NCBI GenBank assembly: GCA_029263715.1
Contig: JAJUFP010000010.1
Span: 1 to 64,000 of the forward strand
Direction: 5' to 3'
Source of the DNA: Nitrososphaera sp.
GTDB taxonomy: Archaea; Thermoproteota; Nitrososphaeria; Nitrososphaerales; Nitrososphaeraceae
Length of the DNA stretch: 64,000 nucleotides
Both the position numbers and the translations under genes were made by a program. Positions 9,274-17,854 of the stretch are shown piece by piece. The notes under the pieces were generated by a model. It made no database searches, was not told where the DNA came from, and saw only the letters and a program-made list of their open reading frames with translations. Positions within the stretch are counted from its first letter, which is position 1, and the number at the start of each line of letters is the position of its first letter.

Positions 9274-9456
9274 GCCCGGTCTGTGGTGGCCATGCATGCG
9301 GCAAGTAATTTCTTTCTACAGAAATTAGCGAAAAGCATGATTCTGCAAAACCGCTGCTGATTGGTTGCAAAGCATCCAGCAACTTTCATTCTTTAATTGA
9401 ACGATGATACGCCATTGCTAGCATCGTTTATGATTGTAATATGCAATTATTACATC

Positions 9457-9573
9457 ATGAACATCTGGGATTCAATCATCTGGGCAGCGCTTGGCTTTGT
9501 GCCGACGTACGTTGCGTTGGAAGCAGCATGGAAAACCGCCATCTTGAAAAAGATGGAAGCAGTGGCGCCATAG
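9457..9573 (+). CDS. Small membrane-associated protein, 38 aa
   Basis: ATG at 9457 and TAG at 9571-9573. The peptide begins MNIWDSIIWAALGF, is hydrophobic or amphipathic through residue 25, and ends with a lysine-bearing tail (AILKKMEAVAP), the layout of a single-pass small membrane protein. AT-rich promoter-like sequence lies just upstream. It sits between the tyrosinase-like gene and the convergent cupin gene. Function unknown. Confidence 0.45.
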   Translation: MNIWDSIIWAALGFVPTYVALEAAWKTAILKKMEAVAP

Positions 9574-9608
9574 CTGTCTTTCAATATTTTTGTACGGTAG
9601 CCAGAAAA

Positions 9609-10055
9609 TTATGCCTTGATTTCCAGCCCGTACCTTTTGGAGGCTTCTAGTATTTTGTTTAAATCTGGTGGACTGGTGGGCGGCTTGAAGGATTCTCTGT
9701 CTGTTATCTCGACCCCGATCTCTTCAAAGAAATTCTCAAAGCCGGCCGGCGTGATTACGAGTAGCAACCGTCCCTTTGTGCTGCCAGCATTCCTGTAAGT
9801 ATGGAACTGCCCCCTTGGAGCATAGGCATAGGTTCCTGCACTTGCCTTGGTCTCCGACTGCGCGTAGGGGAAGGAGAACTGCCCTTCAAGAACGTAAAAC
9901 CCCTCATCTTCCAGGGAATGTTTGTGCAGCGGCGGACCGTTCTGCGGCGCCACCTCTATCTCTACAACAGCATATTTGCCCTGTGTTTCTTTGCCGGTTA
10001 TCTTGATGGTATAGATGTCGCCTAGCACCCAGAATGTTTTGCCTGCTATCGACAA
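9609..10055 (-). CDS. Cupin-domain protein
   Basis: 148 residues, TTG start at 10055. Single cupin barrel with motif 1 PPLHKHSLEDEGFYVLEG (two His and a Glu as metal ligands) and motif 2 around PRGQFHTYRNAG. The C-terminal tail (about residues 105-148) is helical. Cupins bind a metal and act as oxygenases, isomerases or small-molecule sensors; the substrate cannot be told here. It converges on the 38-aa gene. Confidence 0.8.
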   Translation of the reverse strand: MSIAGKTFWVLGDIYTIKITGKETQGKYAVVEIEVAPQNGPPLHKHSLEDEGFYVLEGQFSFPYAQSETKASAGTYAYAPRGQFHTYRNAGSTKGRLLLVITPAGFENFFEEIGVEITDRESFKPPTSPPDLNKILEASKRYGLEIKA

Positions 10056-10096
10056 GGATTATACTGTCAACTGCTAGGCAATAAGCACTTTGTTGA

Positions 10097-12757
10097 TTAG
10101 TCTGGCATGACTTCAATCGCATACTGTTCATCGGCGGTAAATTCCGGCCGTGCCAACTGCCAGTCTTTTAGGGAAACAGAAATTTTCCTTTTGTACGGAT
10201 CAAGTGCGACTTTGAATCGCCTCCTACTGTCCATGCCATGCTCAAAGAGGAGCGGGGCTTTGACGAAGGATTCTGGCAGATTGGGACTGAAATGGATTTT
10301 GTTTTCAAGCATGTTTAACTTCATGCCGGTAACCATTTCTTTGACGGCATAAGCATACATCCCAACCGACCATGCCTGCAGGATGCAGGAATTGAAGGGC
10401 TCCGGCCTGTCACCGCGGTAGGTTTCTGCAAACATGCCGTTCTCTGCGATTATCCTTTCTGCCATGGAATTTATGTAATTGAAAGCCTGCTTGTTTCGTC
10501 CAAAGCTCATCTCGCTTACTGCAGCCCAACCGGTCACCAGCGGCCAGACGGCCCCGTCATGGTACAGGGAAGGATGGTACTTTGGATCGTCGCTGCAAAG
10601 CGTCCTAACCCCCCAAGTGGTTGTCATGTCGTCTCTTTCAATCCTGTCAAGTATGGATTTGGCTTTTCTTGAGTCATCCATGGCGCCGGTAAACAAAAGC
10701 ACTAGGGCGTTGGGCCTTATGCTTGAGTCCTTTGAACCGTCCCGGCGTATCGTGTCATAGCAGAATCCTGCGTCTTTATTCCAGTACTGCCGGTTTATCT
10801 CAACTTTCAGTTGTTGGGCCTTCTTGGCCCACCTCCTTTTGTTGTACGTGTCACCGACCAGGCCTGCCAGCTCGCTTCCTATTGTTAGGCTCTCGTAAAA
10901 CAGGGCCTGGACATCGTTTGCGCTTTTCCTCCTGTCAATGTGGTCCATCCACGTGGAATCCCTGATGGGAAATTTCTCGGCCGTGCCGGTAAACCCGTGG
11001 TCAACTAGGCCGTCGCCGTCGATGTCCTTGTAAAGCCCACAATCGACAAGGGATACTATCGAATCCCATCTTTTCTGCAGGTACTGCAAATCCCCGGTGG
11101 CCAGCACGTACTCTCTTATTGCCCAGGGGAAAAGAAAGGTTGAATCAGCAGATCCAAAGGTGGTGCCGTGCAAAAAAGCCTTGCCGCTGATTATCATGGG
11201 AAGCTCGCCGGCAACCGCGCCGTTGGAGGTTTTTTTGGCCTGGTGCCTGAGAAAGTTGTCGATGACAGAGCGGGCAAACCGGTAATCTCCGATGGAGAGG
11301 TACCCCCTCAGTGACCAGCCGGTGTCCCTGGCCCAGTAATTTGGAAAACGCGGCAAGCCTGCGCATATCCCCTCTCCAAGCCGGTCGTACTCCGTCTTTA
11401 GGTACTGCAGGCTTGTTTTGGCCTTTTCGTATGCTATCATCATTTTTGAAAATGCGCTGCTGGGCTTTTCTGACGACACTGCAAGGGTTGATGTGGAATA
11501 TTTTTTGAAGATGTCTTCGGTTTCCGATACCAGCCGTTCATGGTTGTCCCTCATGTACACGAACTCCTTTAGGCAATTGCTGGCGCTGGAGAAACTGCCG
11601 GCGCCGATAAGTGCAATATTAACAGTCTTGCCAGCCTCGATCTCAAGGTCGTAAGACATATCGATGTCGTTATCAAAAGCGTCTGTCAGGACCTTTCTTG
11701 GAACCAGGCTTGCTGGCGCGACACCAATGGTCCCAAAGTACTGTACCCTTTCGCGTCTGGTGCCACCAGCCGAGCTGATTTGCAGACAGTTTTCCCCTGC
11801 ATTGAACTGCGAGGTGTTGCTCTGGGAGATGGCGGCAAGGCCATAGCTTGTGATGTTTCCGTTGATCATGAAATGCAGCCGCACGTTTTTTTTCTGGGGC
11901 TTGCCGGGTGGCAAGCGCATTCCCAGACTGCTGCCCGGCGGGCTTTGCAGGTTCAGCTCGATTTCCATAATAAAGCCCCTGTTTTTGAAAGGCACGACCA
12001 GCTTTCGCCGCACCTGCAGGCCGGCTAGGTCGTGGCGTGTAGAAAGAACACCCTGCTCGTGCCTTGATGAAACGACGAAATTTGGAAGCCGCTTTCTGAC
12101 GCCTTCGTCTGCAGACATCTCCACAACTATTCTTCCAAAGGCCCTTGCAGGCGGGACGTACAGCCCGCCGTTGTCGTACGTCACCCCCATCCAGGTCCAG
12201 TCGGCAGAGAGGGCTCCGTTTGACGAGCACACGACGTAGGCCTTTTTTCCCGATAGCACCAGCGGCGTTGCAAAATTCCTAAACTCCGCGTCGTATGCCA
12301 GGTCAAAGGTCAAGTCGTCAAAACGCGGGATGCGGATGTTTTCCTTGTGGTCTGAAACATAATCGCTGAATGTGAATGGGACAGTGATGTCTTCAAACCC
12401 TTCAAGCCGGCTCAAGATAACTATCTTGTGTTTTTTCCCGCTTTCCAGCCCCTTGCCGTCTGCCACCAAAAACCGGGCTCCCTGGAAGGGCTTGAAAGGC
12501 AGCGGTCTTCTGTCCGACAGGGTGGCCGCGTTGACAGCATCCTCCGATGTTGCTATGAAAATCGACCTTTTCTGGACTGGCAGCTCGTCAACATAGACAT
12601 CAAGCGATACTATGTTGCCTCCAAGGGGAACGGGGGGATTTAGCAGCGAAAAGATAAAGCCGTGTTGTTTTTTTGTGTTGCGTGTTACTATTACATTTTT
12701 GAGGCTGCCCCTTATGTAAGATAGCAGCGTGTGAGTGTTATCAAGGGTTCCTACCAT
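10097..12757 (-). CDS. Amylo-alpha-1,6-glucosidase-type (glycogen debranching) protein
   Basis: 886 residues. An N-terminal beta-sandwich domain (about 1-400) is followed by an (alpha/alpha)6 barrel with typical debranching-enzyme landmarks: LPRFPNYWARDTGWSL, GAVAGELP, DSTWMDH, and the late YHDGAVWPLVTGW and FAETYRGDRPEPF blocks. The family removes alpha-1,6 branch glucose from glycogen-like polymers, but related bacterial proteins act on other glycans. The N-terminus is unlike bacterial GlgX. No partner genes for glycogen metabolism are nearby. Confidence 0.75.
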   Translation of the reverse strand: MVGTLDNTHTLLSYIRGSLKNVIVTRNTKKQHGFIFSLLNPPVPLGGNIVSLDVYVDELPVQKRSIFIATSEDAVNAATLSDRRPLPFKPFQGARFLVADGKGLESGKKHKIVILSRLEGFEDITVPFTFSDYVSDHKENIRIPRFDDLTFDLAYDAEFRNFATPLVLSGKKAYVVCSSNGALSADWTWMGVTYDNGGLYVPPARAFGRIVVEMSADEGVRKRLPNFVVSSRHEQGVLSTRHDLAGLQVRRKLVVPFKNRGFIMEIELNLQSPPGSSLGMRLPPGKPQKKNVRLHFMINGNITSYGLAAISQSNTSQFNAGENCLQISSAGGTRRERVQYFGTIGVAPASLVPRKVLTDAFDNDIDMSYDLEIEAGKTVNIALIGAGSFSSASNCLKEFVYMRDNHERLVSETEDIFKKYSTSTLAVSSEKPSSAFSKMMIAYEKAKTSLQYLKTEYDRLGEGICAGLPRFPNYWARDTGWSLRGYLSIGDYRFARSVIDNFLRHQAKKTSNGAVAGELPMIISGKAFLHGTTFGSADSTFLFPWAIREYVLATGDLQYLQKRWDSIVSLVDCGLYKDIDGDGLVDHGFTGTAEKFPIRDSTWMDHIDRRKSANDVQALFYESLTIGSELAGLVGDTYNKRRWAKKAQQLKVEINRQYWNKDAGFCYDTIRRDGSKDSSIRPNALVLLFTGAMDDSRKAKSILDRIERDDMTTTWGVRTLCSDDPKYHPSLYHDGAVWPLVTGWAAVSEMSFGRNKQAFNYINSMAERIIAENGMFAETYRGDRPEPFNSCILQAWSVGMYAYAVKEMVTGMKLNMLENKIHFSPNLPESFVKAPLLFEHGMDSRRRFKVALDPYKRKISVSLKDWQLARPEFTADEQYAIEVMPD

Positions 12758-12907
12758 TTGTCATGCACCATGTAATTACCGCAGCTGTAGCTGTCCATCT
12801 GCTGCCAACAGGTTCATGGTAATACTACAAACACGATTTTAAAGAGTTTTTCAGTCGCGCTTTGTCCCATCAACGTTATCATTGCTGCAGACTGGATCCG
12901 TATGAAT

Positions 12908-12917
12908 GATTAAATAC
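12908..12917 (+). promoter_or_regulatory. TATA box for the SufT/MIP18 gene
   Basis: GATTAAATAC is centred about 29 bases before the ATG at 12942, the distance expected for a leaderless archaeal message. This supports the shorter start over an in-frame ATG at 12906. Confidence 0.6.
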
Positions 12918-12941
12918 GGTCTTGTACCTTTTAATCAAAGT

Positions 12942-13274
12942 ATGAGCACTGCTACTGATGACCTTCAGCAGACTAAAAGGAAGATCTTTGACGAGCTTAC
13001 CAAGATAGTTGATCCGGAGATCGGCGTTTCGATAATGGAGCTTGAGTTGATTGACAAGGTTGATATCAACTCTGACAAGGTTCAAGTTGACCTGCACCTG
13101 ACAAGCCCCTTCTGCCCGGCGGTATTTGGATTCAAGATTGCCCAGGACATCCGGGACAACCTGTACAAGCTGAAGGGCATCAGCGACGTGAAGGTAAACG
13201 TCAGCAATCACTTCATGGCCGACGCCATAAACAAGCAGGTAAACGAGAGCAAGTACCCGCCCAAGCCGGCCTGA
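12942..13274 (+). CDS. MIP18/DUF59 (SufT-like) iron-sulfur assembly protein
   Basis: 110 residues from the ATG at 12942. Has the MIP18 pattern: FDELTKIVDPEIGVSIMELELI, then the beta-strand region VDLHLTSPFCPAVFGFKIAQDI with the conserved TSPFCP cysteine. The family helps deliver iron-sulfur clusters to target proteins. It converges directly on the Fe-S subunit gene of succinate dehydrogenase with no gap, so the two stops abut. Confidence 0.85.
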   Translation: MSTATDDLQQTKRKIFDELTKIVDPEIGVSIMELELIDKVDINSDKVQVDLHLTSPFCPAVFGFKIAQDIRDNLYKLKGISDVKVNVSNHFMADAINKQVNESKYPPKPA

Positions 13275-14111
13275 CTACTTTTTCAGCCTTTCCTTAAGCT
13301 CTGCTATTTTCTTTTCATTGCTGGAATATCCAAGCATGTGCCCCCTTAGCAGCTGGATGCCAAGGGCAGGGTCAACACCTTTTGGACAGACGCTGCTGCA
13401 AGAGCCAGCAAAGTGGCACCGGAACAAGCCGTGCCGGTCGTCGACGATTTCCATCCTCTTTTCAACAGCAGTGTCCCTGGTATCTGCAAAGTACCGGTAC
13501 ATCTGTGCCAGAGCCTGCGGGCCGGGGAACTTGGTGTCCATGGCCACGGTGGGGCAGGCCGCGTAGCAGCAGCCGCACTTGATGCAGTATGAGAACTGCA
13601 GGAACTTGTCCACGTCCTCCGGGCTCTGCATGAACTCTGAGAGCTTGGCTGGATCCTTGATGTCCGCGTTTTCATTTTGGATGTACGGCTGCATGTTCTT
13701 GTGGTGTTCAAAGAACTGTGAAAAGTCGGTGACCAGATCCCTGATGTGCGGAAAGTTGGATAGCGGCTCACAGGTTATGGTATCGCCGGACAGCTCCGAG
13801 ACCTTGGTGTAGCAGGCAAGCCTTGGTATGCCGTTTATCTTCATGCCGCAGGATCCGCAGGACGCCATCCTGCAGGAGTAGCGTATCCCGATGCTGTGAT
13901 CTTTGTAGCCCTTGGCCCAGAGCAGGGCGTCAAGCACCGTAGTTGAGCGCTGCACCGGGACTTCGATGGTATCGTAATGCGCTGGCTCGTTTGCGGCCCT
14001 GTTGGCCCGCAGTATTTTCAGTGTAATAGATGAGCGGAGGATCTCTTTTTCCTTGTGCTCCTTGGACCTCTTTTTGTCAAGACGTTCTAACTTTTCAATA
14101 GTATCGGTCAT
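13275..14111 (-). CDS. sdhB: Succinate dehydrogenase iron-sulfur subunit
   Basis: 278 residues. An N-terminal basic region precedes a plant-type ferredoxin domain with Cys80, Cys85, Cys88 and Cys100 ([2Fe-2S]). The C-terminal helical domain holds CIKCGCCYAACP (from Cys176) and CHFAGSCSSVCP (Cys232, 238, 242) for the [4Fe-4S] and [3Fe-4S] centres. It passes electrons from SdhA to the quinone site of complex II. It is the last gene of the sdhA-C-D-B cluster, 5 bases after the preceding gene. Confidence 0.93.
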   Translation of the reverse strand: MTDTIEKLERLDKKRSKEHKEKEILRSSITLKILRANRAANEPAHYDTIEVPVQRSTTVLDALLWAKGYKDHSIGIRYSCRMASCGSCGMKINGIPRLACYTKVSELSGDTITCEPLSNFPHIRDLVTDFSQFFEHHKNMQPYIQNENADIKDPAKLSEFMQSPEDVDKFLQFSYCIKCGCCYAACPTVAMDTKFPGPQALAQMYRYFADTRDTAVEKRMEIVDDRHGLFRCHFAGSCSSVCPKGVDPALGIQLLRGHMLGYSSNEKKIAELKERLKK

Positions 14112-14116
14112 TGTAA

Positions 14117-14464
14117 TCAGCCCATCTCCAGCCCGTTGGCTACGATTATGGTTCGAGTTCCGTACCCGATGATGGCTATCATGGCCGCTATGGTGAGGAT
14201 GGTCACGCCGCTTTCCCAGGCTTTGCTTTGCCGCATCTCAAGGAGGATTATGCGAAGGCCGTTGAAGCCGTGAATGGCTATCAGGACCAGCATAGACTCT
14301 AGCAAGAATGCATACGGCATGTTGTGGTAGTTTGCTATCACGTTTTCGTATTCAAGGCTAAGATTGTAAGGCATGATAAGACGCATCATGATGTGAACCG
14401 CAACTACGACAAGGGCTGCGATGCCGGTGAGGTAGTGGATCTTCATTATCTGGCTTTCCCGCAC
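14117..14464 (-). CDS. sdhD: Succinate dehydrogenase membrane anchor subunit (SdhD-like)
   Basis: About 115 residues with three membrane helices; conserved histidines sit in the first helix region (KIHYLTGIAALVVVAVH) and the second (IAIHGFNGLR). I take the GTG at 14464, just after the stop of the upstream anchor gene; an ATG at 14446 is the alternative. Its order and size match one of the two small anchors of complex II. Confidence 0.8.
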   Translation of the reverse strand: MRESQIMKIHYLTGIAALVVVAVHIMMRLIMPYNLSLEYENVIANYHNMPYAFLLESMLVLIAIHGFNGLRIILLEMRQSKAWESGVTILTIAAMIAIIGYGTRTIIVANGLEMG

Positions 14465-14465
14465 C

Positions 14466-14906
14466 TTATTCGCCTCCAAACAGCACCGATGCACCGTACA
14501 TCATGGCTGCGGCCGCAAGTATCAGCGCGATCCAGATCCCGGATTTCTGCCGGTAGTTCAGCGACACCGCATCGTAGGGGTAGTCCGGCCTGCCTGGCTT
14601 GCCAAGACCCTTGCCGCCTTGGGTAAAGATCAGGCGTATGCCGTTGGCAGAATGAAACGTGCTCATGCCTATAACCAGCAAAAGTATCATGTGGCCCATG
14701 GGCGTCTGGGTCAGCTCCAGCATCGCTGCCCATGCATCCGGACCGTTGGTTAGGGAGCTTGTCTCGTACACATGGCCGATAAAGTACCCCAGCAGGCCGA
14801 CGCCGGTAAGCCTCTGAAGCCAGTACGAGATCCGCTCGGCTCCATACCTAGATGGGTTGAGCCATCCCTTGATCCCTTCACGGTTGTTTCGGTCGATTGC
14901 CTCCAT
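14466..14906 (-). CDS. sdhC: Succinate dehydrogenase cytochrome b subunit (SdhC-like)
   Basis: 146 residues from the ATG at 14906, whose first base is the last base of the sdhA stop (TGATG). Begins with a basic cytosolic stretch, then RISYWLQRLTGVGLL and FIGHVYETSS, the usual SdhC quinone/heme region, and three membrane helices. Longer in-frame starts would run back into sdhA and look artificial. It anchors the catalytic subunits and helps form the quinone site. Confidence 0.85.
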   Translation of the reverse strand: MEAIDRNNREGIKGWLNPSRYGAERISYWLQRLTGVGLLGYFIGHVYETSSLTNGPDAWAAMLELTQTPMGHMILLLVIGMSTFHSANGIRLIFTQGGKGLGKPGRPDYPYDAVSLNYRQKSGIWIALILAAAAMMYGASVLFGGE

Positions 14907-16618
14907 CAGTACTTCCTCTCCACCGGTGCATACCTTGTAAATGTAACTGGGTGCCAAGCCAACTTGGGACCATCCGGAGTATGGTAAGCCAGCGTGTGCC
15001 TTAAGAAGTTGACGTCATCGCGAACTGGATAGTCCGTCCTTGCGTGGGCTCCACGGGACTCGCGCCTATTGAGCGCGCCCACAAGAACAACCTCCGCAGT
15101 GCGAAGCATGGAGTCTATCTCCATCACGTTGATAAAGTTGGTATTGTATTCCTTGGCCTTGTCTTCGACGTGCTTCCACATCGTGCCCTTTAGTTCTCGA
15201 ACCTTTTTAAGCGCGGCTGCCAGGTTCTCCTCGTTTCTAAAGACGTAGGCCCTTTCGTCCATGGTATCGGTCATCGCCTTGCGTATTTCGTACGGGTTGA
15301 CGTCGCCGGCGCCTCGGAATATGCCGTCGTAGATACGCTTCTCTTCCTCGGCTATCTGCTGCTCCGGCAGACTGACTGCCCGGGATTTATGGGAAGCCGC
15401 GTGCTTGGCGGCCAGCTCGCCGGTGATCCTCCCCCAGACTATGCATTCTGAGGTAGAGTTTGCACCAAGCCGGTTGGCGCCATGGGTGCTGTTGCAGGCA
15501 GCCTCGCCGGCGGCCCAGAGGCCGGGAAGCTCTGTCGCACCGTCAACGTTGGTATGAATGCCACCCATCATGTAATGGCAGACAGGTCTGACCTCAATGG
15601 GTTCGTCGATAATGTCGATGCCGGAAAACTTGATGCCGATCTCCCGGATACCGGCCAGCACCTCCTTTATGCGCTCAGCTCCAAGGTGCGTGAGATCGAG
15701 CTTGAGGCAGTCAAAGCCGGTTTCATGCTTGAAGCCCCTCCCCTCGTTGATTTCCTTTATCATGGACCTTGAAACAACGTCACGTGGGGCCAGCTCCATC
15801 TTGCCGGGGGCATACTTTTGCATAAAGCGCTCGCCCTTGTTGTTTATCAGGTATCCGCCTTCACCCCTTGCACCCTCGGTGATGAGGATCCCAGACGGCA
15901 TGATCCCCGTTGGATGGAACTGGACAAACTCCATGTCCTTCATTGCCAGGCCGGCCCGAAAGGCCATGTCAAGGCCGTCTGGAGTGGATGAAAACGCGTA
16001 CGTCGAAAAGCTGTAAATCCTGCCAGCTCCGCCGGTGCATATTATGCCGGCCGGCGCCTTGAAAGCCATAAAGTCGCCGCTCTTTATCTCGATGGCAGTA
16101 ACTCCCTGGAAGCTGGAATCCCGCAGAATGGAAGTGCAGAACCACTCGTTGTAAAAGTGGATGTTGTCGTACTTTAGGCAGGTATCGTAAAGCGTCTGCA
16201 TTTCATAAAAGCCAACCTTGTCCTGCGCAAACGTCGCCCGTGGAAAAGAGTATCCACCGAACTTGCGCTGCGCAATCCTGCCGTCCTTTCTTCTTGACCA
16301 AGGCATCCCCCAGTGGTCCAGCTGGTATATCTCGTACGGCATGCTTTTCACAAGGCGCTCGGCTACATCCTGGTCTGCCAGAAAGTCGCTTCCCTTTATG
16401 GTGTCGTAGATGTGTGATTCCTGGTTGTCGCCTTCTTCCTCGTACAGGACGGCGGCCGTGCCACCCTCTGCAGAGACAGAGTGCGAGCGCATCACCTGCA
16501 CCTTTGAAATGACGGCTATGCTGATGTTCCGGTCAGTTGCGGCAGCCGAGATGGCAGCCCGCAGGCCTGCAAGGCCAGAACCTATTATCAGCACGTCATG
16601 GGAGATAGTGTCAACCAT
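14906..16618 (-). CDS. sdhA: Succinate dehydrogenase flavoprotein subunit
   Basis: 570 residues. Rossmann FAD motif GSGLAG at 13-18; His46 in the SHSVSAEGGTAA block is the expected covalent FAD attachment site. Later FHPTG, GEGGYLIN and the PVCHYMMGGIHT region match the succinate-binding site, and GANRLGANS the second FAD region. It oxidises succinate to fumarate. First gene of the cluster; an upstream TATA-like ATATTTAAGAC at about 16672-16682 implies a short leader. Confidence 0.95.
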   Translation of the reverse strand: MVDTISHDVLIIGSGLAGLRAAISAAATDRNISIAVISKVQVMRSHSVSAEGGTAAVLYEEEGDNQESHIYDTIKGSDFLADQDVAERLVKSMPYEIYQLDHWGMPWSRRKDGRIAQRKFGGYSFPRATFAQDKVGFYEMQTLYDTCLKYDNIHFYNEWFCTSILRDSSFQGVTAIEIKSGDFMAFKAPAGIICTGGAGRIYSFSTYAFSSTPDGLDMAFRAGLAMKDMEFVQFHPTGIMPSGILITEGARGEGGYLINNKGERFMQKYAPGKMELAPRDVVSRSMIKEINEGRGFKHETGFDCLKLDLTHLGAERIKEVLAGIREIGIKFSGIDIIDEPIEVRPVCHYMMGGIHTNVDGATELPGLWAAGEAACNSTHGANRLGANSTSECIVWGRITGELAAKHAASHKSRAVSLPEQQIAEEEKRIYDGIFRGAGDVNPYEIRKAMTDTMDERAYVFRNEENLAAALKKVRELKGTMWKHVEDKAKEYNTNFINVMEIDSMLRTAEVVLVGALNRRESRGAHARTDYPVRDDVNFLRHTLAYHTPDGPKLAWHPVTFTRYAPVERKY

Positions 16619-17023
16619 CCAATGTCATCCTGAGCTATTTGTTTCCTTTCAAGCTGGACATTTGTTTGTCTTAAATATCTTTGTAGCGACCGGTGTATAC
16701 AATTACACAAAAAGCGTGCGAGCCGGTTAAAGATTTGATTTATTGACATATCGTCGCCAAGACATACAGGAAGAACAACGACTATGTGGGCGACACCGAC
16801 TTAAGTATCTCAACTGTCTTGAGACAGTTGCAGGAAATACGAGTTTAACAATACTTTCTGTAACAGCAGTTGAAGAGATTTTAAGCAAGGCCGCCCATAT
16901 CACAAAAGGAGTGCTGATCCGTGAGGCGGACAATCGCAGGAAATGCGTACATGTCAGGTTCGCTTTGGCACAGCTGCGGACACCAAGAGTACAACCGGAG
17001 TATTTGTATTGATATTCAAGTAT
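16619..17023. other. Intergenic region with a possible gene remnant
   Basis: About 400 bases between sdhA and the toxin gene. Two different plus-strand frames carry helix-like peptide pieces (ISTVLRQLQEI near 16800-16850, and SVTAVEEILSKAAH near 16855-16900) that together resemble a broken winged-helix or ATPase tail. I cannot name the parent gene. Confidence 0.25.
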
Positions 17024-17416
17024 CTACCAGCCTTCAACATTCAATCCCGGTATACGTGTAAAGTGCTTCTTGTTCCTTGTCAGCAATCGCTGCTTGTTGG
17101 AAAGAACAATGCTGGCTATCAAAAGATCCAGCGGGGCCACCATGTTTGACTTCAGGTTCCCTGCCAGTTCCCCGTACAGTCTTGCAGACTCGAAATCAAG
17201 GTCAAGAATGGCAAAGGGTTCAAGCAGTGCGTTTGCTTCAATCAAGGCCCTTTCTTTATCGTTTGATCTGTAGACTCCGAAATAAAACTCGGCGACATTG
17301 ATGGCCGTAGTTGACAGGGTCTCCCCCTTTGATTCCAGCTCCTCAACCTTTGCCATTGCCTTGTCGTCCTGGTCCTTGAGGTCGATTAAAAAGTCGGTGT
17401 CAGCGCAATATGTCAT
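17024..17416 (-). CDS. vapC: PIN-domain ribonuclease toxin (VapC family)
   Basis: 130 residues with the acidic PIN site: Asp6 (CADTDFLID), Glu43 (NVAEFYFG) and Asp97 (PLDLLIAS). The domain is a Mg-dependent RNase, which in VapC toxins usually cuts tRNA or rRNA. It overlaps the antitoxin gene by 4 bases, the standard toxin-antitoxin layout. Confidence 0.88.
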   Translation of the reverse strand: MTYCADTDFLIDLKDQDDKAMAKVEELESKGETLSTTAINVAEFYFGVYRSNDKERALIEANALLEPFAILDLDFESARLYGELAGNLKSNMVAPLDLLIASIVLSNKQRLLTRNKKHFTRIPGLNVEGW

Positions 17417-17640
17417 TGCAACTTCCTCATTCTAAAGTTCTTGCGCATCTCTTGGCTGGCCTGCCTTATGCTTTCAGACAGCTCCGGGTTGGGTTTTAGT
17501 TCCCTGGCGGCCGCAAGAATTCTGGCAGGATCGCCTTTGGAAAACTTGCGCAGTATCACGTCAGAGAAGGATTCGCCGGCCTTCTTGGAGGCTTTCAGTG
17601 CGTTGTATGCTTCATCGGAGATCATCAGAGTCTTGACCAT
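17413..17640 (-). CDS. vapB: Antitoxin of the VapB type
   Basis: 75 residues. N-terminal MVKTLMISDEAYNALKASK resembles the ribbon-helix-helix or DUF217-type antitoxins common in archaea, followed by SFSDVILRKF and a basic C-terminal tail that would wrap the PIN toxin. It is transcribed first and probably represses its own promoter; a TATATAT stretch at about 17662-17672 is a likely TATA box. Confidence 0.8.
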   Translation of the reverse strand: MVKTLMISDEAYNALKASKKAGESFSDVILRKFSKGDPARILAAARELKPNPELSESIRQASQEMRKNFRMRKLQ

Positions 17641-17854
17641 GCCCTGTTTATCTGTATATTGTCTGTATATATAAGCTTTGTAACTGTATCGTTATTCGAC
17701 AACGGATGGGTACAAAATTACGCACAAATCGAATGTTGAACAAAAACCAAACTGCCAAAGATGCAAGAGTTTTCAGGTTGCAGAAATTCCAACACCGAAC
17801 TTCGACAGAAAACGATCTAATACATAAGAACCAGAAAAGCGCACTATATGCTAC

